This document shows positions 33,749 to 42,239 of a stretch of DNA of 64,000 bases, in pieces. The notes beneath the pieces are model-generated. The model did no database searches. It saw only the letters and a program-made list of their open reading frames with translations, and had not been told where the DNA came from. Positions within the stretch are counted from its first letter, which is position 1, and each line of letters starts with the position of its first letter. The position numbers were made by a program, and so were the translations under genes. Source of the stretch: Glycomyces harbinensis (GTDB lineage: Bacteria > Actinomycetota > Actinomycetes > Mycobacteriales > Micromonosporaceae); assembly GCF_900101745.1 (NCBI RefSeq), contig NZ_FNAD01000012.1, positions 1-64,000 of the forward strand, in the 5' to 3' direction.

Positions 33749-34489
33749 ATGACATCCGCAGCACGCTTCTCCGGCAAGACCGTCATCGTCACCGGCGCCG
33801 GGTCGGGCATCGGCCGCGCCACCGCGCACCGCCTGGCCGACGAGGGCGCCGCGGTCGTGGCGGTCGACGTGAACCAGGAGGCCCTGGACGGGCTCGGCGC
33901 CGAGATCGCGATCCGACCGGTCGTCGGGGACCTGACGGCCGCCGACGTGATCGAGCGGATCGTCGCCGCCGCCGACGGCCGCATCGACGGCCTCGCCAAC
34001 GTCGCGGGCATCATGGACGGCTTCCTGCCCGCGAGCGAGGTCGACGACGCCACCTGGGACCGCGTCATGGGCGTCAACGTGACCGCCCCGATGCGCCTCA
34101 TCCGCGCCGTGCTCCCGGTCATGGTCGCGGCCGGCTCGGGCTCCATCGTGAACGTCTCCTCCGAGGCGGGCCTGCGCGGCTCGGCCGCCGGCGCCGCCTA
34201 CACCGCCTCGAAGCACGCGATCATCGGCCTGACCCGCAGCGTCGCCGTGGCCTACAAGCAGGACGGCGTCCGCTCCAACGCGGTCGCGCCCGGCGGGGTG
34301 GCGACCAACATCGACGCGGCCCCGAAGTCGCAGCTGGGCATCGAGCGGCTCCAGCCGTACTTCGTCAACGCGGGCAAGCCGGCCGAACCGGAACAGCTCG
34401 CCGCCGCGATCACCTGGCTTTTGAGCGACGACGCCGGCAACACCAACGGCGTGGTCCTCGCCAGCGACGGCGGCTGGAACGCCGTCTAG
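33749..34489 (+). CDS. Short-chain dehydrogenase/reductase (classical SDR)
   Basis: 246 residues. Cofactor motif TGAGSGIG (15-22), with VDVNQEA after beta-2 suggesting NAD(H) preference. NVAG (84-87), catalytic Ser137/138, Tyr151 and Lys155 (YTASK). The protein lines up along its whole length with 3-oxoacyl-ACP-reductase-like SDRs; the substrate cannot be told. The ATG at 33749 follows GAGGGGG by 7 bases. A palindrome lies upstream. The gene converges on the NADAR gene. Confidence 0.9.
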   Translation: MTSAARFSGKTVIVTGAGSGIGRATAHRLADEGAAVVAVDVNQEALDGLGAEIAIRPVVGDLTAADVIERIVAAADGRIDGLANVAGIMDGFLPASEVDDATWDRVMGVNVTAPMRLIRAVLPVMVAAGSGSIVNVSSEAGLRGSAAGAAYTASKHAIIGLTRSVAVAYKQDGVRSNAVAPGGVATNIDAAPKSQLGIERLQPYFVNAGKPAEPEQLAAAITWLLSDDAGNTNGVVLASDGGWNAV

Positions 34490-34525
34490 CGACCGGACGC
34501 CGTGGCGAGCCGCCGGTCCGAGGCC

Positions 34526-35638
34526 TCAGTGCTCCGAATACCGTTGGCGCCGTTGTCGACCGCGGGCCTTGCGGAGGTGGTCCCGCACCGTCATGAGCGC
34601 GAACCCCAGCAGGTTCGAACCCCTCCACGTGCGCGGATCGTCCGTCTGCGGATCGTCCTCGGCGAGGCCGATGGCCCACGTCGAGTCGATCGGGCTCGCC
34701 TCCACCAGCAGGCGATCGCCGGTGTAGAGCAGGAAGTCGCCGAGTTCGTCGTGCTGGCTGAACTTGGCGATGTTGCCCGCCACCACGATCCTGAACTTCT
34801 CGCGGTCCCAGACCTCGCCGTCGAAACCGGACACCAGGCGCCCGAGCTGCCGGGCCTGCTCGGGGCTGTCGGTCAGCAGGACGGCCTTCGCGGTCGCCTC
34901 GTCGCCGAACAGCATCGCCTTGGACCACATCATGAAGTGCTCGGCGGTCGGGAAGCGGCGGCCGTTGACGAGGATGGGGGAGGGCCACCACTGGTCGAGG
35001 CACCCGGGCGCGGGATTCCCCGCGTGCGACTCCACGTGGTCGGCGAAGAACAGGGGCGCGTCCGCCTTGGGCTGGAACGGGGTCCATGCGGCACCGGCCC
35101 GCGTCGCGCCGGTCGCGGGCCGAGGTGCCGTCGCCTCCGCGTCCGGCGAAGGAGCCTCGACCACCGGCGGCTTCTCGGGGACGAGCTGATCGAGCAGGGT
35201 CCCGAGCTCCTCGTCGGAGTGCTTCCTCAGGAGCAGGTCCATCGAGTCGCACAGCGAGAGCTGGTTGCGCCTCGCGCAGTAGAGCGTGTCGCCCAGCAGG
35301 AACGCGGTCGCGAGGCTGTCGATGACCAGCTCCCGGGTGCGGTCCGCGTCGGCGACCAGGTCACCGGTCAGCGAGCGCGTGCCGCGGTCGGCGCAGTACC
35401 CGGCGATCTGTGCGAACAGCGGCGGCGCCCCGAGCGCGGCGAAGCCCGCCGTGGCGATCACGCCGACGCTTCCGGCGACCACGTCCGCCTTCGCGGCGAC
35501 CTCGGCGACCTCGCCCGCCACCCGGTCGAACAGGTCGAGATGCTCGTGGAGTCCCGCGGCGGGCGCGCTCGGGACCATCAGCGCGCCGAGCGCTTCGACG
35601 AGGCCGCCGATCTTGTCCTGCAGCTCGGGCGAGAGCAT
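34526..35638 (-). CDS. NADAR-domain protein (YbiA-like) with unrecognised N-terminal helical region
   Basis: 370 residues from the ATG at 35638. The C-terminal NADAR domain (about 196-365) has LFFADHVES, WWPSPILVNGRRFPTAEHF, KAMLFGD and LVEASPIDSTWAIGL, as in YbiA-type N-glycosidases that act on ADP-ribose- or riboflavin-pathway adducts. The N-terminal ~150 residues are mainly helical and unknown, with a Pro/Ala-rich linker in between. A start at 35764 would add 42 Arg/Ser-rich residues with no conserved look; AAGG upstream of 35638 supports the shorter form. NADAR proteins are known in NAD-related phage conflict, so a defence role is possible but unproven. Confidence 0.75.
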   Translation of the reverse strand: MLSPELQDKIGGLVEALGALMVPSAPAAGLHEHLDLFDRVAGEVAEVAAKADVVAGSVGVIATAGFAALGAPPLFAQIAGYCADRGTRSLTGDLVADADRTRELVIDSLATAFLLGDTLYCARRNQLSLCDSMDLLLRKHSDEELGTLLDQLVPEKPPVVEAPSPDAEATAPRPATGATRAGAAWTPFQPKADAPLFFADHVESHAGNPAPGCLDQWWPSPILVNGRRFPTAEHFMMWSKAMLFGDEATAKAVLLTDSPEQARQLGRLVSGFDGEVWDREKFRIVVAGNIAKFSQHDELGDFLLYTGDRLLVEASPIDSTWAIGLAEDDPQTDDPRTWRGSNLLGFALMTVRDHLRKARGRQRRQRYSEH

Positions 35639-35880
35639 GAGCCTGACCTTCGGCCCGGCGGACCTGAGACCGAACGGGGAGTGCGCGTGCGAGCGGAGTT
35701 GCGAACCGTCCGATCGCGGTCGGTTCAGATCCGGGTCCGATGAGGAGGGGAGTCGGGGCGACATCGCCTCAGCCTGGCACGACCGGTCCGGCGTGGCAAC
35801 GGTGGCGGTCCAACTGCATTCCCCGCCACCCCGCGCGGCGTCGCTACGATGAAGCGAGGGTCCGAACCCCAGGAGCGCCG

Positions 35881-36423
35881 ATGATCCCCGACGAACTCAT
35901 GTCGATCGCCATACTGCTGCGGCATCGCAACGACATCGACGCGCGCATCGCCGACATCGTGGGCCGCCCGGTCGCCTCCGGCCACCTCTCCGACTGGATC
36001 GCCGCCGCGATCTTCGACATCGAGCTCGAACCGGGCGCCAACAAGGCCGTCGACGGGCGCTTCCGCAGCGGCCCGCTGGCCGGGCGCACCGTCAACGTCA
36101 AGCACTACACCCGCAACCAGGGCCTGCTCGACATGACCGACGCCGAGGAGCTCGACTACTACCTCGTCATGACCGGTCCCCGAGGTGCCGCGGCCGGATC
36201 CGCCGGGGCGCACCGGCACTGGAGCATCGACCACGTCTACCTCTTCGACGCGCAGGAGCTGTACGCGGACCTCCTCGACCACATGCGGCGCATCGGCGTG
36301 GCCACGAGCCTCCGCGTCGAGCAGTGGCGCCAGGCGGAGATCCACCCGCGCGCCGTCAAGCCCCTGCTGCGCCTCTCGGCCGAGCAGACCGCCGCGCTCG
36401 ACCAGTTCCGGACCGGAGCCTGA
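35881..36423 (+). CDS. Conserved hypothetical protein, possible PD-(D/E)xK-like fold
   Basis: 180 residues, no signal peptide or membrane helix. I cannot name the family. Residues 48-74 (IELEPGANKAVDGRF, then GRTVNVKHY) have the order acid, Asp58, ...VK74 found in restriction-endonuclease-like folds, with Asn in place of the second acid; this is weak. The middle (MTDAEELDYYLVMTGPRG) could be a core strand-helix unit. The ATG at 35881 is chosen because AGGAG lies 7 bases upstream. It is divergent from the NADAR gene, with 242 bases between the starts and a TACGAT box at 35845. Confidence 0.65.
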   Translation: MIPDELMSIAILLRHRNDIDARIADIVGRPVASGHLSDWIAAAIFDIELEPGANKAVDGRFRSGPLAGRTVNVKHYTRNQGLLDMTDAEELDYYLVMTGPRGAAAGSAGAHRHWSIDHVYLFDAQELYADLLDHMRRIGVATSLRVEQWRQAEIHPRAVKPLLRLSAEQTAALDQFRTGA

Positions 36424-36522
36424 AACGTCCCGATTCGTTCGCGGCCGAACGGAAACCCGTATTCGCGCGACACGGCGGCCGGCCTGTGCTTTGGTCGAGA
36501 TCTCTGGTTTGAGGGGTTGTCG

Positions 36523-36551
36523 TGACTGACGGTTCCAGGTGCCGTTAGGAT
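36523..36551 (+). promoter_or_regulatory. Probable promoter of the TerC gene
   Basis: TGACTG (36523-36528), a 17-base spacer, and TAGGAT (36546-36551), leaving a ~60-base leader before the GTG at 36614. I looked for a yybP-ykoY manganese riboswitch in the leader and did not find its conserved core. Confidence 0.55.
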
Positions 36552-36613
36552 GCGGGGAACTTGGGGGTGATGTCAGCCCGCAGTCGTAGTGATGGCAATC
36601 TGACGGAGGTATT

Positions 36614-37615
36614 GTGCTCGATATCAGCCCACTCACTTGGGCGGTCACCATCGGTTTCATCGTCGCGCTGCTGGCGGTGGACCTGATCTTGGCAGCGGTG
36701 CGGCCGCACCACGTCGGGTTCAAGGAGGCGACGGCCTGGTCGGTGTTCTACATCGCCGTCGCGATCGGTTTCGGCGTCTGGTTCGGCATGCAGTACGGCA
36801 ATGCGGCCGGCACCGAGTACTTCGCCGGCTACATCATCGAGAAGAGCCTGTCGGTCGACAACCTGTTCGTGTTCGTCATCATCATGACGACGTTCGCGGT
36901 CCCCGACCACCACCAGCACAAGGTGCTGACGTTCGGCATCGTGCTCGCGCTCATCATGCGCGCCATCTTCATCGCGCTCGGCGCGGCGCTCATCAACTCG
37001 TTCTCGTTCATGTTCCTGCTGTTCGGTCTCCTGCTGGTCTACACCGCGATCCAGCTGTTCCGGCACCGCGACGAAGATCCGGACATCGAGACCAACCTGA
37101 TGGTGCGCGGCGCGCGGCGCTTCCTGCCCGTCACCGCCGACTACGTCGACGGCAAGCTCGTCACCAAGGTCGACGGCAAGCGGCTCTTCACGCCGCTGTT
37201 CATCGTCCTCATCGCCATCGGCAGCGTCGACCTGCTGTTCGCGCTCGACTCGATCCCGGCGGTCTTCGGCGTCACGCAGGAGGCGTACATCGTCTTCACC
37301 GCCAACGCCTTCGCGCTGCTGGGCCTGCGGGCCCTGTTCTTCCTCGTGAAGGGCCTGCTCGACCGGCTCGTCTACCTCTCGACCGGCCTGTCGCTCATCC
37401 TGCTCTTCATCGGCTTCAAGCTCATGCTGCACTGGGCCCACGTCGACGTCAACGAGTCGATCCCCGAGATCCCGACCCCGCTCAGCCTCGTCGTCGTCCT
37501 CGGCATCCTCCTCGTGGTCGTCGTCGCGAGCCTCATCCGGACCCGCACCAACCCCGAGGAGAAGGCCCACCCCGGTTCCCTCAGGGCCACCAAGAAGCAG
37601 GAAGACGACGCTTAG
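36614..37615 (+). CDS. TerC/Alx-family membrane protein
   Basis: 333 residues with about eight membrane helices. The family's acidic intramembrane motifs are present: LSVDNLFVF (79-87) and LLFALDSIPAVFG near 208, with GLRALFF later. TerC/Alx proteins are implicated in manganese export and in metal loading of secreted enzymes. The GTG at 36614 is preceded by ACGGAGGT, one of the best ribosome sites in the window. It stands alone, with its own promoter and a 17-bp terminator. Confidence 0.92.
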   Translation: MLDISPLTWAVTIGFIVALLAVDLILAAVRPHHVGFKEATAWSVFYIAVAIGFGVWFGMQYGNAAGTEYFAGYIIEKSLSVDNLFVFVIIMTTFAVPDHHQHKVLTFGIVLALIMRAIFIALGAALINSFSFMFLLFGLLLVYTAIQLFRHRDEDPDIETNLMVRGARRFLPVTADYVDGKLVTKVDGKRLFTPLFIVLIAIGSVDLLFALDSIPAVFGVTQEAYIVFTANAFALLGLRALFFLVKGLLDRLVYLSTGLSLILLFIGFKLMLHWAHVDVNESIPEIPTPLSLVVVLGILLVVVVASLIRTRTNPEEKAHPGSLRATKKQEDDA

Positions 37616-37627
37616 TAAAGACACGTC

Positions 37628-37662
37628 GCAAGGGCCCCGAGACCAGGTCTCGGGGCCCTTGC
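37628..37662. terminator. Bidirectional terminator after TerC
   Basis: A near-perfect palindrome: GCAAGGGCCCCGAGACC, one A, and its complement. It lies between the convergent TerC and MFS genes (50-base gap). Confidence 0.88.
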
Positions 37663-37665
37663 GCG

Positions 37666-38772
37666 TCAACGCCCGCGGCTCAGCACCAGCAGGAGGATCA
37701 GGAGCGGGATCGGCAGCAGGAACGCCTCGCGCAGGCCGATCTGCGCGTCGAGCCAGCCCAGCGCCGCGGGCGCGGCCAGGATCGCCGTCCCCGAGCCCAG
37801 CGACCCGATCGACGCCGAGTGCCGGTCCGACAATCCCGGTACGGCCACCAAGCGCCCCAACATGATCGGATACAGCGGCGCGATGCCGAGACTGGCCACC
37901 GCGATCCCCGCCGTCACCGTGTACGGGTCCTGCCCCAGGTAGACCAGCAGCGTGCCGACCGCCGTGGTCGCCACTGCGGCGGGCACCGCCCACGACCGGT
38001 CCACGAACCGCGGACCCAGCAGGCGCCCCACCGCCATTCCGACGCCGAAGACCGCCCCGAGCGCCGAGGCCGTACCGAGCGCGATCCCCGTGTCCATCAG
38101 GCGCGCGACGCCCCACACCACGAAGCAGAACTCCGACGCGACGCTCAGGACCACCCGCGCCCACCCGAGCGAGGCCGGTCCGACCGGCACCCGCGCCCGG
38201 ATCAGCGGACCGTCCTGCGGTCCCCGCACCGTCGGGTGCAGGGCCGCCGCGAGCACCATCGGGACCGCGACGAGGATCGCCCAGCGGCCCGGCAGACCCG
38301 CGGTCTCCAAGGCCCCGAACGCCAGTGGCGCGCACACCCCGCAGGCGCTGGAGAGCCCGACGGCCACCACGATCCGCCTCGCCGCACCCGGCCCGCGCAG
38401 CAGCGACGGCGTCGCCAAGGCGATGGCCGCGCAGCCGCAGCCGACCAGCACCGACCCGGTCCCGGCCAGGAGGAGCTGCGGCGACAGCGCCATCGTGAAC
38501 GCGCCGACCGCTATCCCCGCGCACGCGAACCGCAGCACCACGCCCGCACCCGCGCGCAGCACCGTCGGGCCCGTGAGCGCGGCCAGGACCAGTCCCGCGC
38601 CGAACGTCATGGTGAGCCACACGAGCTCCCCGCGCGGCCGGTCCAGTTCGGACGAGATCCCCGCGAGGTACGGCCCGAACGCCGAGACGAGGAAGCCCAG
38701 TCCGGCCTGCGCGAAGAACACGACCCGGTTCACGTCGCGGCTCGGCGCGAGGGCCGGCGCCTCCTCAATCAC
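37666..38772 (-). CDS. MFS transporter (CynX/NimT-like)
   Basis: 368 residues, about 11-12 membrane helices, for example VVFFAQAGLGFLVSAFGPYL, LLLAGTGSVLVGCG and LPIPLLILLLVL. The loop R-[GPR] motifs between helices 2-3 are degenerate. The substrate is unknown. The GTG at 38772 overlaps the 3' end of the HAD phosphatase gene by 8 bases, so the two are translated from one message. The gene ends 4 bases from the shared terminator with TerC. Confidence 0.78.
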   Translation of the reverse strand: MIEEAPALAPSRDVNRVVFFAQAGLGFLVSAFGPYLAGISSELDRPRGELVWLTMTFGAGLVLAALTGPTVLRAGAGVVLRFACAGIAVGAFTMALSPQLLLAGTGSVLVGCGCAAIALATPSLLRGPGAARRIVVAVGLSSACGVCAPLAFGALETAGLPGRWAILVAVPMVLAAALHPTVRGPQDGPLIRARVPVGPASLGWARVVLSVASEFCFVVWGVARLMDTGIALGTASALGAVFGVGMAVGRLLGPRFVDRSWAVPAAVATTAVGTLLVYLGQDPYTVTAGIAVASLGIAPLYPIMLGRLVAVPGLSDRHSASIGSLGSGTAILAAPAALGWLDAQIGLREAFLLPIPLLILLLVLSRGR

Positions 38773-39400
38773 CGTCGGGCGCCTGAGGGTCCAGCAGGTC
38801 CGCGAGCCGTCCGAGGTCGGGGAGCCGCACGTCGGCCGCGAGGCCGCGCAGGGACGCGGTCATCGCCCCGGCCGCACGGCCCGCCGCCAGGCCCGGCTCG
38901 GAGTCCTCGACCACGAGGCACCCGGCCGGTGCGACGCCGAGCGCCTTGGCGGCCTTGAGGTATCCCTCGGGGTCGGGCTTGCCGTGCTCGACGTCCCCGA
39001 TGGTGAACAGGAGCGGCGGCCGGATGCCCGCGGCGTCCAGTCGCGCCTTCGCGAGGCGGTCGTCGGCGCTGGTGACCACGGCCCAAGGCAGGCCGATGCG
39101 GTCGAGTACGGCCAGTAGCCGCAGGGCACCGGTGGTCGGGACCACGTCGGCCAGGTCCTCGTACTGGAGCTCCAGATCGCGCGCGGCCGCGGCCTCCACG
39201 CCGGCCCCGTCCAGGTCGGGCCGCAGCCTGGCGACGGTGGTCGCGGCCGGATTGCCGTGCGCGTTGGCGAGCGCCACGGCCGGATCGACGCCGAACTCCA
39301 GGGCCCAGGCGACCCAGGCCCTCTCCACCGCGCCGTCGGAATCGACCAGGGTGCCGTCCATGTCGAGCAGAACTGCATCAGGGGTGCTGTAGCTTCGCAT
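38765..39400 (-). CDS. HAD-IA family phosphatase (beta-phosphoglucomutase-like)
   Basis: 211 residues. Motif I DMDGTLVDSD (Asp13/Asp15), motif II AVVTSADD, motif III Lys in GKPDPEGY and motif IV VVEDSEPGLAAGRAAG: a complete catalytic set. The cap after motif I is the helical type found in sugar-phosphate phosphatases. The substrate is unknown; the MFS gene coupled to it and the divergent ROK regulator hint at sugar metabolism. The ATG at 39400 has GGAGGG 5 bases upstream. Confidence 0.88.
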   Translation of the reverse strand: MRSYSTPDAVLLDMDGTLVDSDGAVERAWVAWALEFGVDPAVALANAHGNPAATTVARLRPDLDGAGVEAAAARDLELQYEDLADVVPTTGALRLLAVLDRIGLPWAVVTSADDRLAKARLDAAGIRPPLLFTIGDVEHGKPDPEGYLKAAKALGVAPAGCLVVEDSEPGLAAGRAAGAMTASLRGLAADVRLPDLGRLADLLDPQAPDGD

Positions 39401-39455
39401 GAAGCCCTCCGGGGATCAATAAACTCGTAGTCGGAGGATAATTGGTGGAGGTCAC

Positions 39456-40655
39456 GTGACGCAAGCCGGAGCCCACGTTCCCGCGGAGGACGCGGCGGAC
39501 GGCCGCGCGAGAGTGGGCCGCGCCGAGGCCGCCCGCTGGAGCGGCGCGCTCGACCTGCTCAAGCTCGTGCGCACGCAGCCGGGCATCACCCGCGCCGAAG
39601 CCGCCCGCGCCCTCGGCGTCGGCAGCGGCACCGCCACCGAGATCTGCTCGCGCCTGCGCGCGCTCGACCTGATCTCCGAGCGCCCCGCGCCGCCCTCGGG
39701 CCGCGGCCGACCGACCTCCACGCTGCACGCCCACCCCGAAGGGCCCCTGGCCGCGATCGTCGACATCCGCCAGTCGGACTGGCGCATCGCCGTCGCCGAC
39801 CTCGAAGGCAACCTCACCGACACCGCGACCCGCCGCCACACCTCCAAGCGCCCCGACCGGGTGCTGGACACCGTCCGCGAGGCCGTCGCGGGTCTCGCCG
39901 ACCGCTACGGCGGCCGCGTGCGGGCCGTGTCGGTCTCGACCGCGGGCACGGTGCGGCGCAACACGATCGTGCAGGCGAGCGTCCTGAGCTGGCGGGACGT
40001 GGAGGTCGATCCGCTGCTTCCCGGCGTCCCGCAGGCGCTCGGCAACGACGCGACCCTCGCCGGGCTCGCCGAGGCCCGCCTGACCCACCCCGGCAAGGCC
40101 GTCCTGTTCCTCACCGTGGAGGTCGGCATCGGCGGCATCTTCGTGGACGGCGGCCGGGCGGTCACCGGCGCGACCGGCGCGGGCGGCGAGTTCGGGCACG
40201 CGCCCTTCGGCGACCCGTCCGTCGAGTGTCCTTGCGGCGCAAGCGGATGCTGGGACGTGGCGGTGGACGGCCGGGCCGTGGCCCGCCTGCGCGGCGAGAG
40301 CGAGCCCGACGACCCGCGCTCCTACCTCATCGAGTCCCTGGTGGACCCCGACGCCCGCGCGGCCGTCGCCGCCTGCGCCTCGATCCTCGGGCGCGGCACC
40401 GCCGGGCTCGTCAACGTCTTCGACCCCGAGATCGTGAGCCTCGGCGGCCTGGCGCCGGAACTGCGCCGCGCCGCGCCCGAGGCCTTCGCGGCGGCGTACG
40501 AGGCGGGCACGATGGCCTTCCGCCGCGAGGACCCGCCTCCGCTGGTGCCCTCGGTCCTCGACCGCGACGCCCCGATGCTCGGCGCGACCGAGGCCGCGTT
40601 CGACGCCGTCCTCACCGAGCACGGCATCGCCGACTGGACCGAGGACCGGTCGGCG
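39456..40655 (+). CDS. ROK-family regulator/kinase without an in-frame stop at its expected end
   Basis: The recognisable protein is 400 residues: winged helix (residues 30-75, ITRAEAARALGVGSGTATEI), then a ROK domain with VSTAGTV, catalytic GNDA (Asp198), GEFGH (His248) and the zinc motif CPCGASGC (258-265). It should regulate sugar genes or phosphorylate a sugar. The end given is the last codon before the convergent MFS stop. No stop exists in this frame until 43884-43886, so literal translation would add 1076 residues read antisense through the MFS gene, the GTGGCCC repeat and the esterase gene. A deletion removing the original stop and the intergenic gap is likely. The GTG at 39456 has GGTGGAGG upstream; HAD is divergent. 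Confidence 0.75.
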
Positions 40656-41894
40656 TTACGCGGACGCCTTCACCCGGCGCGCGGGGTCGTACACCGGCAC
40701 CCATTTCGCGAGCCAGCCCGCGCCGAACCACGTGATGAGGCCGAGCGCGATCGCCGCCGCCCCGAGCGGGAACGCCAGGGACACGAGGCTGATGAGCCCC
40801 GGCCCGGCGACGTTGCCCAAGTCCGCGCACAGCCGCCAGCCGCCGAGGAACTGGCGCCGGCCCTCGTCGGGCGCCACGTCGGAGCCGATGGTGAGCACGA
40901 TCCCCGAGGAGATCCCGTTGCCCAGGCCCATGAAGCAGGCGACCAGGCCGATGGTCAGGGCCGTGCCCGACAGCGGCAGCAGCAGGAACCCCGCGCCCAT
41001 CACGATCATCGCGGGCAGGGCGACCCACATGCGGCCGAAGCGGTCCATGATGGCCCCGCCCGGATAGAACAGCAGCATGTCGACCCCGGCCGCGAGGCCG
41101 AAGATGATGCTCGTGGTGGTCGCGTCGAGCCCTTGGAGCGCCGCCCACAGCGGGATGATCGCCTGGCGCGAGGCGCGGGCGATCATGATGAGGAAGACGC
41201 CGGTCCCGGCCGTGGCGAAGACCTTCTTGTGCTCGGCCAGGACCGCCCACAGGCTCCGCTTCTCCGGGGCCGGGGCGTCGACTCGCGCGGTCCGGGGGAG
41301 ATCGGGCAGGGCCAGGCTGAGCAGGCCGCCTGCCAGGCTCGTCCCGGCCGCGAACGCATACGTGGCGCCGAACGAGTGCTGCTCGATGAGCAGAGCGCCC
41401 ACGAACGGGCCGATGAACGAGCCGATCCGGAAGGTCCCGCCGAGCGTCGACAGCGCCCGGGCGCGGAAGCCGAAGGCGACGGCCTCGGACAGGTAGGCGT
41501 GCCGGGCGAGGCCGAACACCGCCGAGGAGAGCCCGATCGAGAAGACCGAGGCCGCGAGCACGGCGAGCGACGAGGTCTGGGAGGCGACGATGAGCGCGGC
41601 CGCCTCGACCACGCACGCGGCCAGGAGCACGCGCTTCTCGCCGAAGCGCTGCGTGAGCGCGCCGGCGGGCAGGTCGCCGCAGAGCTGGCCGAAGCCGATG
41701 AGGCCCACGATGATCGCGGCCTGGGTGACGGTGGCGCCGAGGTCCAGCGCGGAGAGGGCGATGAGCGGCACGACCGCGCCCATGCCGATGGAGATCAGGA
41801 CGGTGGGGCCGTAGATCGGCAGGGCCAGGCGGCGCAGTCTGATCGAGGAGGCGGGGTTCGATGCAGCTGGGGTCGAGGCGGCACTGTCGGGCAC
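40656..41894 (-). CDS. MFS transporter
   Basis: 412 residues, 12 membrane helices. LCGDLPAGALTQRFGEKRVLL is like the loop 2-3 motif (GxxxDRxGxRR), and it recurs after helix 8 as YPGGAIMDRFGRM. It is similar to drug and sugar-efflux MFS proteins; the substrate is unknown. The GTG at 41894 is preceded by TACGTT 7 bases away, consistent with leaderless translation; no ribosome site is seen. Its stop codon coincides with the point where the ROK gene should have ended. The heptanucleotide array at 41989-42069 lies in its upstream region. Confidence 0.85.
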   Translation of the reverse strand: MPDSAASTPAASNPASSIRLRRLALPIYGPTVLISIGMGAVVPLIALSALDLGATVTQAAIIVGLIGFGQLCGDLPAGALTQRFGEKRVLLAACVVEAAALIVASQTSSLAVLAASVFSIGLSSAVFGLARHAYLSEAVAFGFRARALSTLGGTFRIGSFIGPFVGALLIEQHSFGATYAFAAGTSLAGGLLSLALPDLPRTARVDAPAPEKRSLWAVLAEHKKVFATAGTGVFLIMIARASRQAIIPLWAALQGLDATTTSIIFGLAAGVDMLLFYPGGAIMDRFGRMWVALPAMIVMGAGFLLLPLSGTALTIGLVACFMGLGNGISSGIVLTIGSDVAPDEGRRQFLGGWRLCADLGNVAGPGLISLVSLAFPLGAAAIALGLITWFGAGWLAKWVPVYDPARRVKASA

Positions 41895-42239
41895 GATCGC
41901 GAACGTACCAAGGAGTGGGGAGAACCGCTCACATCGCGGGAGTCGGATGTGACCGATTCGACCGGCCGCCCGGTCAGTAGCCTCTGTCGTGGCCCGTGGC
42001 CCGTGGCCCGTGGCCCGTGGCCCGTGGCCCGTGGCCCGTGGCCCGTGGCCCGTGGCCCGTGGCCCGTGGTGTCCGGCATCGGGCGTGTCACGGCGGTTCC
42101 CGGCAAAACGGACGCGGCGAAGCGCCCCCGATTCGATGATGCCCGGCGGGTGCGACGGTTTCGGCGAGGCGAGGCGAGTGCAAATGCGGGTGCGCGGCGG
42201 TGGGCCGGGGCTCCGAACCGGCCCGCCGCCGCGCGGGTG
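41895..42239. other. 345-bp intergenic region with heptanucleotide array
   Basis: Lies between two minus-strand genes (the esterase stop at 42240 and the MFS start at 41894). It contains the 81-bp GTGGCCC array and the MFS promoter region. I see no credible coding sequence and no clear terminator for the esterase gene. Confidence 0.6.
41989..42069. repeat. GTGGCCC heptanucleotide tandem array (11.6 copies)
   Basis: Eleven perfect copies of GTGGCCC from 41989 to 42065 plus GTGG. No copy differs, so the array is young or kept uniform by slippage. It lies about 95 bases upstream of the MFS start and 170 bases downstream of the esterase stop. Confidence 0.95.

Noticed and set aside
35640-35764. 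N-terminal extension of the NADAR protein
   Set aside because: The added 42 residues are Arg/Ser/Pro-rich without conserved character, and an acceptable ribosome site exists for the shorter start; kept as an alternative.
36552-36613. A yybP-ykoY manganese riboswitch before TerC
   Set aside because: The leader is short and I could not find the conserved core of that riboswitch.
41989-42069. The GTGGCCC array as a CRISPR
   Set aside because: The unit is 7 bases with no spacers, and no cas gene is in the window.
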